Assembly: GCA_039000515.1 (NCBI GenBank) | Contig: JBCFYV010000012.1 | Location: forward strand, 89,248,284-89,312,283 | Direction: 5' to 3' | Length of the DNA: 64,000 bases | DNA from: Timema cristinae | Taxonomy: Eukaryota; Arthropoda; Insecta; Phasmatodea; Timematidae | Part shown: positions 57,357-64,000 of the stretch, piece by piece | Numbering within the stretch: the stretch's first letter is position 1 | Layout: each line of letters opens with the position of its first letter | Position numbers and translations under genes: made by a program | The notes under the pieces: model-generated | Told to the model about the DNA's origin: nothing | The model's database searches: none | The model's input: only the letters and a program-made list of their open reading frames with translations

Positions 57357-57768
57357 GATGCACTTGGACAGGCAAGTGGTAAACTGTTTCAAAACCATGC
57401 AGGGGAGTGGTGAGATGATGGAACCATACAATATTGTGGTGGAGGAGGTCCAGACAATGCAGGTGTTGAATGAATGGGCCGCCAATGTGGAGCAACCTGC
57501 TACCAGCAAAACGGTTCACATGATTGATTTGCCAGTGTGCACAACTGAGGATCATGATGATGGCAGTAATCTCCATAGGATTGAGGGTGTAGGCACAGTG
57601 ATGCGGCCTGCTGACATGTCAATGCATGTGATGGAGTTCCCGGTGTGCAGGATGGACCTAATGTGTCGGGTGTGTGCGGAGGAGTGCCACAACTTAGTAC
57701 CTGTGTTTGGGGAGCAAGGGGTTGCCATGGACCTTCCCAAGAAAATCACTTGGTACCTCCCCATACAG
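57357..57768 (+). CDS. THAP-ZAD zinc-finger protein, exon 5 (start of ZAD)
   Basis: Acceptor TTTGTTTCAG|, one base completing the Val codon, then 137 codons to donor ATACAG|GTAACT (phase 0). The first ~95 residues are a methionine-rich linker containing two similar blocks, VHMIDLPVC and MHVMEFPVC. It then starts a ZAD: MCRVCAEE...LVPVFGEQG, KKITWYLPIQ. The first zinc pair C-x2-C is intact. ZAD domains dimerise insect zinc-finger transcription factors. The frame would run into the intron to 57855 if unspliced; splicing keeps the ZAD intact. Confidence 0.85.
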
Positions 57769-58139
57769 GTAACTGACTCTTTCGGGGTTGAAACATTCAC
57801 AATCCAAAGTTTCACTTTTCCCAGAGGAATGAGGTTTACATGCCTTGATACTTGATAGTGTGCTCGACTTTGTAGTTTTGGGTTCACTTTTGATCAGAAA
57901 TATTGGCCTTCTTTCCAGTACAATAAACACTAGAGTTAGAATTTCTCTTAACTTAGATTTATCATTCCTTTACCCCTTAAGGTAAGCCTTGTGCTATAAC
58001 AATTTGTTAAATAAACATCAAACTTCAGATCTTTTAGTGCATCTAGCCAGGCTATCCACATATTCACACCAATGAGTTAAAGACAAGAAGACAATGAGAT
58101 TCTATGATAGATATATTTGCATTTGCATGTAGGAAGAAT

Positions 58140-58205
58140 AGACAACCATCACCAGTACATTCAGCCAGGATTTGAACCTCAACCTAATTTCTGGTAAACC
58201 AGACT
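58140..58205 (-). repeat. tRNA-like SINE fragment
   Basis: Minus strand shows GGTTGAGGTTCAAATCCTGG (B box GGTTCAAATCC). Head only. Confidence 0.4.
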
Positions 58206-58300
58206 AGCCTTAGCACATATATGTGGGTAAAACTGCATTTTTTTTTGCTGGTTGAACTATATGTCGTCATACCTATTCCTGAAGTAATTTGTGCATTGAG

Positions 58301-58447
58301 GTGAAACAAGAGGACCAGCTGCCCCTAAAGCTGTGCTCGCTGTGCATCGCTAAGTTGAATTCTTGCCACGAGTTGGTCAACATGTGTGTTGCTGCCGACG
58401 CCAAGCTGAGGCGCTTGTTTTGTGCAGAGCCAAGCATCTTACGCAAG
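58301..58447 (+). CDS. THAP-ZAD zinc-finger protein, exon 6 (end of ZAD)
   Basis: 49 codons, phase 0 at both ends; acceptor TTTGTGCATTGAG| (weak pyrimidine tract), donor CGCAAG|GTAAAA. Encodes VKQEDQLPLKLCSLCIAKLN with the second ZAD zinc pair C-x2-C, then the helix SCHELVNMCVAADAKLRRLF. Joined to exon 5 the ZAD has the normal length. G+C is higher than in the surrounding introns, as expected of constrained coding DNA. Confidence 0.85.
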
Positions 58448-59256
58448 GTAAAATAATTTTACTCTATTGCAAATGTCTCTGTGATCAGTGACCAAGAAAA
58501 CAGACCAACTACATGGTTCATATCAGTGAGGTAACACCTGCCTATAAAACTATAAATTGATTAAAATTCAATTTTGCTATTGATAGAAGTCATACCCATT
58601 TTTAGATTTTAAATAAAATTCTCACTCGCGTACAGCTTTAATTTTCCTCCCTAAGAACTTTGGTGTTGTATAGTCTTATTTATATTTGTTCGTTGAAACT
58701 TATAAAACATGTGGAAAGTGTATTTAAAATATAAAACAAAACATTGTATTATATTATTATTTAATTCACAATTAATACTGTACAACTTGGGGTAGGCTAT
58801 TTCCCAAATTTAAGTCTGACCCAGCAACAACAAAAAAATTTCTATCAAGGATCTGCAAATTTTGAGTTGAGTTGTAAATAAATAATTGGGATCTGAGCGT
58901 GACAGATTTGGGAAATTTCAAACTTATTGTATAAGGCCATTTTTCTTTGCTTTGTATTGTGTGTCTGGTGAAATGACTCATTGTTTACTTTTCTCTCTAT
59001 TTGTTTGAATAAGGTTTATGAAATGTCTAGTTTGGGGAGGGGGGAGGAGGGTAAAAAAAGATGCAAGAAAGAAATCAATAAAGGGAATATTGTGCAGATA
59101 TAGTCATGGGAATATCAAGGTTAACAACTGAGCAACCTGGTTGTTGAAGGGATATGCTAAAAGGCGTAGATAAAGATGGTATAAAAAGGCATTTCCCTGT
59201 AGGGTTATAATTTTACCCAGCAAAAAAAACCTGAGTTTTATTAAAAATTTTACCCT
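58448..59256. other. Intron 6, left part, nothing recognised
   Basis: AT-rich. Frames at 58772-58981 and 59104-59346 on minus are unsupported; the second overlaps the SINE. Confidence 0.45.
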
Positions 59257-59423
59257 TCCTACACCTCTGACAAGACATCTTGTGAATGTGTGGAATGCCA
59301 GGTCGCCACGTGGTTCGGATTCCACGTTAAACTGTAGGTCCTTCATTTCATCTCACAATCACCCTACCATTACACATTAGCGTAAGTGCGTATAACCCGA
59401 ACGGGTAGTAAGACGCGGTGCTA
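59257..59423 (+). repeat. SINE-B, 5'-truncated
   Basis: Starts within CACCTCTGACAAGACATCTT, full 3' part to GACGCGGTGCT, followed by AAT units and a broad AAT/AATAAAA-rich tract to ~59580. Confidence 0.85.
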
Positions 59424-59580
59424 ATAATAATAATATTAAAAATTCTGTTGGAAACCTTTTGGTTCAAACCCAACAACAACAAATAATAATAATAAAATAA
59501 TTAATAAAAATAATAAAAATAATATATAATAATAATAATAATAATAATTTAATAATAATAATTAAAATAATAAGCTGTCT

Positions 59581-60329
59581 CTATGCAGCTTACAAAGGAG
59601 CAAGGGAATTATCCAGATAAGAAATAGAATTCAATTTATATAATTTAACATTTTCACCAACAAACTTAATGTAATCTAAGGTCAAAATATTTTCAATTTT
59701 TTAATATTTTTCAAATTTTATACATTCAAGCATTAACCAATGTTAATTTTCTAGCTATATAGTCTAAATTATGTCATTTAAAGTGTTTGTGCCTTTTAGT
59801 GTATATTTTAATCTGTTAGTCATGTATGTGTCCTTGACTCACATTTTTAATGTGTCGTTTTAATAATTTTCTGATATCTTATATCTTATGTTAGTTTTAA
59901 ATTATCATATTGGTCCAATTGTCAATCAATCTATATACACTCACTATATTAAAAATTTGCAATTTCACATAACATTTTTTTTGACTTATTCAATTACACC
60001 AATAATTTTTTATATTGAATTTTATTAATGTAAATCAAAATATTTGAGCTCACAAACCCCTACTATAGCCTATGTTTATTTTCATGTTTTATTATTTTTG
60101 GCTTATATTTGAATGTGTTATAAATAAAGTATGAAACTCCTTTAAAAAGATAGTTCACAAATCTGAGTTTAAAGCCAAATATGAAATAGAAAGGGAATAG
60201 TGAAAAAAAAACCTTGGCCATAATCGCGATTGCCGCGTTGTGTTTTATAAGATGTCAGAATGTTCTGAGAGACCTTGTTTAAATTCCTCATATGGTCAAA
60301 ATAAAGATTATCTGTTTTGTTGGTTTTAA
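59581..60329. other. Intron 6, AT-rich, nothing recognised
   Basis: No feature supported. Confidence 0.45.
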
Positions 60330-60565
60330 GAGCCATTTCTTATATCCGTTTGGGTTATACTCCTATGTACTAATTACACTAATGTGTTGGAGATTGGGAA
60401 GGTTTAATTTAGAGAAAGTGCACCCAAATTTGTGTGGAAGAAAAATGTAAAAACATTAAGGGAAAACTACCCTCATACACCCAACCAAGATTCGAAGCCG
60501 ATCTTTGGCAATCTAGTCTAACATAAGAATAGCGCATTAGACCACGCAACCACTGAAGCTGGTGG
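60330..60565 (-). repeat. SINE-A, minus-strand copy
   Basis: Inverse tail (CCGTTTGGGTTATACTCC), body AAGGTTTAATTTAGAGAAAG, inverted B box AAGATTCGAAGCC (~60487) and A-box region GCGCATTAGACCACGCAACC. Nearly full length. Confidence 0.75.
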
Positions 60566-60640
60566 TTGTTATTATTATTATTATTTTTATTATTACTATT
60601 ATTATTACTATTACTATTAATTATCATCATCATCATCATC

Positions 60641-60766
60641 ACCGCGTCTTACTACCCGTTCGGCTTATACACACTTAAGCTAATGTGTAATGGTAGGGTG
60701 ATTGTGAGATGAAATGGAGGACCTACAGTTTAACGTGGAATCCGAACCACGGTGGCGGCCTGGCAG
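60641..60766 (-). repeat. SINE-B, minus-strand, truncated
   Basis: ACCGCGTCTTACTACCCGTT through GGAATCCGAACCACGGTGGC, preceded by TTA/TCA simple sequence (its own tail read in reverse). Ends abruptly at GGCCTGGCAG. Confidence 0.8.
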
Positions 60767-60895
60767 CTGGTGGTTAGAGTTGAATAGTATTCACTTGGCA
60801 ATAGTATAAGTGGTAGTGATCAGTGAACCATCTTCTACTAAACACTGGAAATAAACATCATTCTAAACAAGATAATGTTGCTAAAAAATTTTCAG

Positions 60896-61042
60896 CCATT
60901 GTTGAGGCCGGCTGATGAAATGTCTGTACAAACCGAGTCTCGAGGTGAGAGTACATGTGATCTGGACTCTGCCGTAAATGAGCAGCAAATTCCAACAAAG
61001 GATGAGCCAGATGATATGGCTATGGAAGAGGAGAACACTTTT
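60896..61042 (+). CDS. THAP-ZAD zinc-finger protein, exon 7
   Basis: 49 codons, phase 0; acceptor AAAATTTTCAG|, donor ACTTTT|GTAAGT. Encodes PLLRPADEMSVQTESRGEST and an acidic KDEPDDMAMEEENTF, a typical hydrophilic linker after a ZAD. In insect proteins of this class C2H2 zinc fingers usually follow; they would lie beyond 64000. The gene is therefore truncated by the window edge. Confidence 0.7.
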
Positions 61043-61384
61043 GTAAGTTGTGTTTTGACGGAAATAAAATGACAGAGAACTAGGCATAATCATTGTTCCA
61101 CCTCATATTGGATAGGGGTGTGCGAATATTCAAAATTTTCAATAATTAACCATTGAATATTCAATTCGAAACTCTGAATAGACAAATAGCTGTGTCACAA
61201 ATCTCTTAAAAGTCCCAGTCAGACCAGTAAAAAACAGCGCGACAAGAGTGTCATTGTTAAAAATCCTTTTGTCCTTTGTTCAATATAAGGGAAGGGAGGA
61301 ATACCGATGTTAGCAGAAAGCAAAAGGTTGTGGCCTGCCTAAGGGTTGGAAGAAGGGGGAGGGTTTTTTATGACCTCTATAGAG

Positions 61385-61870
61385 ATTACAAGGGGTGTTA
61401 AGTTTAGAGAACATTTAAAGGGTTTCAAACTTAGATAATATTTAAAAAATTTCAAATCTAGAAAACATTTAAGGGGTCAAGCCTAGATAACATTTAAGTG
61501 GTGTCAAACCAAGAGCCCATTTAAAAGTTTTCAAACCTAAAAAACATTTAAGATGTGTCAAACCTAGATAATATTTAAAATGTTTCAAACCTAGAAAACA
61601 TTTAAGGGGTCAAGCCTAGATAACATTTAAGGTGTGTCAAACCAAGAGCCCATTTAAAAGCTTTCAAACCTTAAAAAACCATTTAAGGGGTGTCAAGCCT
61701 AGAGAACCTTTAAGGAGTTTAAAACCTAGATAACATAAGAAGTGTCAAGCCTAGAGACCATTTAAACGGTTTCAAGCCTTGAAAACATTAGGGGGTGTCA
61801 AACCTAGATAACATTTAAGGTCTTTAAAGCCCATAGAACGTTTAAGGTTTGTGTCAAGCCTAAAGAAAAT
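61385..61870. repeat. Minisatellite, ~30-bp unit, ~15 degenerate copies
   Basis: Unit of the form AACATTTAAGGGGTGTCAAACCTAGAT, with alternating longer variants (CCAAGAGCCCATTTAAAAG). Lies in the presumed intron after exon 7. No coding frame. Confidence 0.85.
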
Positions 61871-62799
61871 TAAAAAAGGTCAAGAACTAATCTTATTATT
61901 AATTACTATTATGTTATTTTATTAAATTTATTGTTGTATATCATTAAAGTGGCAGAGGTATGAATGATACTAGTAATAACATTTAGTTTACAGCCAGTCC
62001 TTGTGATGGATGGAGTGAAGGTGTCATGTAGGGTCATTTGGTGGCTTGGCAGACTGATGTGCAATAGTACCTTCTGGCTCAGTGAGGAAAGCAACTGGAA
62101 ACTTCTGCATTCCTAATTTACCTAGTAAACCTATTCAGTGTTACATAGGCTTTCAGCCGACAGTGGAATTGTTTAGGATCCAACCAAAGTTTGGGTTGAG
62201 TACTAATCATCACACAAACTAAAGTAGGCCTTGCATATTAGTAAATGAGAACTTTATTAGTCACCCCATTATTTTACCAAAAACAAAAACATTTTAATAA
62301 TTTAAAGAAATATCTCTACACTGACCAGTTAAACATTCTTCATATAATTTTTAAATTTAAATTTCTGCTGAAAACTTATCACAAAATTTAAAAAATTTGA
62401 TTCATGTGAAACTCGTCTAAAAAACTGGATTAAAGGTTCCTCTCAATTTCCTGAAATTTTGTCTTAAATTCGGTCTATTTTCATTAAAACCATCTAAAAT
62501 AACAATGTTTTGAAGTAATTTTTTCTGCCTTTTGCATACTTAAATATAAAACCACATTCTCAATAGGAATTTACTAATTTAAATTTTTTTATCAAAAATG
62601 TAAGAAACATTTGTTATTTATTTGTACTATTTGAAATATTTGATTTGCTAAATAATCCTATTCGCACACCCCTAATATTGGGATTTTTTCTTACATCCTT
62701 GTGGATATTTGGAGTTTCATCATGAGTGGTTCAGAGTCCTCTTTAATCATCAGGTCTAGGATAATTGTAGTTTGAGTTAAAAATCTGTAAATAACAATA
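61871..62799. other. Presumed intron, nothing recognised
   Basis: AT-rich. The phrase 'ggggtgtgcgaatattcaaa' at 61117 and 'ttcgcacacccctaat' at 62661 are near-inverse, which may mark the ends of a ~1.56 kb inverted-repeat element enclosing the minisatellite, but I could not extend the match far. Confidence 0.35.
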
Positions 62800-63575
62800 A
62801 TCAAATCATCATCATCATCATCATCATGAACTGTTTCCAGACTGTGGCCGGGTTTGTTTAGTAAAATGCCTCCAGCTCCTTCTGTCCTTCCACCTTTCTT
62901 CCTCTCACCTCCTTTCACATGCACACTTGCTGTTATCTGTTCCTTGGTCTTCCTTGCGGTTTCTTCCCTACATACTTCACATTCATTCATCTTCTTGTAA
63001 TCCTCTCCCCTTCAAGCCTCATTACGTGTCCATACCATTTCAGTCCTGCTTCCTCTACTATCCCATGTACCCCCTGTACCCCAACTCTTGACCTTACATC
63101 TTCATTCCTAATCCTATCTCTTCTGGAGACAGCTAGCATGCTCCTCAAAAACTTCATTCCCATGGCCTCCACTTTCCTCGTTTCTCTTGCATCCAAATTC
63201 CAAGTTCCCACTGCCTACGTTACTATGGGTATGAAGTATGATCTATACAGCACTTCCTTACACTTTAGGGGCACTTCTCTTTTCCATAGAAGATCTCTTA
63301 CACACCTGTAGAAAACCTCTCCCTGCTGCCCTCGTCTCACTATATCTTCTCTGATGCCCCCTTTTGCCTCAAACACACTACCCAGATACTTCATACTCTC
63401 TGCTTCTTTCAAATCTACTCCATCCAGTTCTATCACCTTTCTTGGCCTTGCTATCTGCCTTGTCATTACCATCAATGTACTTTTCACCAATCTATATTTC
63501 ATCCCACAATTTTTCACCTTATTTAATTCCTGCAGCTGTTTCTGTACTTCCTCTTCCTTTTCTCTTCATACTAAG
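62800..63575 (-). pseudogene. Non-LTR retrotransposon 3' end (reverse transcriptase C-terminal part)
   Basis: On the minus strand the reading runs EVQKQLQELNKVKNCGMKYR, KSTLMVMTRQ, SMKYLGSVFEAKGGIREDI, LLWKREVPLKCKEVLYRSYF, then shifts frame near 63213 into AMGMKFLRSMLAVSRRDRIR and GLKWYGHVMRLEGERI. KYLGSVF...GG, the PL-x-x-K-x-x-LY block and the KWYGHV block are standard for the C-terminal region of RTE-like LINE reverse transcriptases. The copy is 5'-truncated, losing the endonuclease and catalytic YADD region. It ends in a run of eight or nine ATG/ATC trinucleotides (62799-62826), probably its 3' tail. The exact clade is tentative. Confidence 0.8.
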
Positions 63576-64000
63576 AGTCATTCCATGTCAACTCGACACA
63601 GCTGAAAAACTGACCACCCTCAATTTTTTTAATTTGGCTATTTTATTGGTGCCATAAAGACATGTGAAAATATAAATTTTCAGCCCTCTAGCCTAACCTT
63701 AGCGAAAGTTACAGGTGATCAAAGTTTACAAAAATTGGTAGGGATTCGTTGTTCCGAACATATTTGATTGGCTGTAAAATGAGTTATATGAATCCTATAG
63801 ATCACAAATTACTACCATTTTAAAACTCTTTTTATGCTCTTTAATTTGATATGTAACATGGTAATATTACTTTAAAATATCATCTCTCAGTGTTTTTGTA
63901 ATATTTCAAGTTTGACTTTTTCAAAAATAGCGGTTTTAAATAAAAAAAAAAATTATACCATAAGGTGCTAGGAAGATGTTTGCCAAGTTTTATTTTGGGA
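63576..64000. other. Unclassified sequence to the window edge
   Basis: No coding frame, splice-supported exon or bounded repeat recognised. The 5' truncation point of the LINE lies at the left of this stretch. Confidence 0.4.

Noticed and set aside
62691..62990. Acidic Asp-repeat frame on minus as a separate gene
   Set aside because: It is the end of the LINE frame running through its trinucleotide tail.

Overview
The window reads as nuclear DNA of an animal, almost certainly an arthropod and probably an insect. It is AT-rich, sparsely genic, and its genes are split by GT-AG introns. One gene carries a ZAD zinc-finger domain, a mainly insect domain, and transposons and tRNA-derived SINEs fill much of the space. 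I cannot name the species.

Two host genes can be followed. On the minus strand from about 38.2 kb down to 23.98 kb lies the 5' part of a ribosome-binding protein 1 / kinectin-like gene. It has a non-coding first exon, an exon with a single membrane anchor, a lysine-rich exon, and an exon carrying an array of 11-residue basic repeats. One 33-bp unit of that array has lost a base. The coiled-coil exons are not in the window; if the gene continues leftward, everything from about 24 kb down to position 1 is its intron. On the plus strand from about 53 kb to 61 kb, and probably beyond the right edge, lies a seven-exon stretch of a THAP + ZAD zinc-finger protein. Exon phases agree throughout, but the expected initiator ATG is one base out of frame.

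The most striking mobile element is a 6,133-bp Polinton/Maverick-type element at 6308-12440. It has AG...CT termini, long inverted repeats and a perfect 6-bp target duplication (CACGGG). Its only recognisable gene is a protein-primed type-B DNA polymerase broken by several frameshifts. A lone end of a related element sits at 33.3 kb.

Other elements with definable ends are two Helitrons (13282-13862 and 28667-29672, both between A and T with CTAG ends), a hAT-like element with an 8-bp duplication and an internal tandem array (39330-40456), a hAT-like element inside the THAP-ZAD gene (54447-55756), a MITE with ~60-bp inverted repeats (17510-17797), pogo/Tigger transposase relics (46.2-46.7 kb and 51.6-51.7 kb), and a non-LTR retrotransposon 3' end (62800-63575).

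Two SINE families with different tRNA-like heads share one 3' tail ending in AAT repeats and are scattered through the window. Several minisatellites are present; one runs right up to the 5' splice site of exon 2 of the RRBP1-like gene. Long stretches between these features hold nothing I can support.
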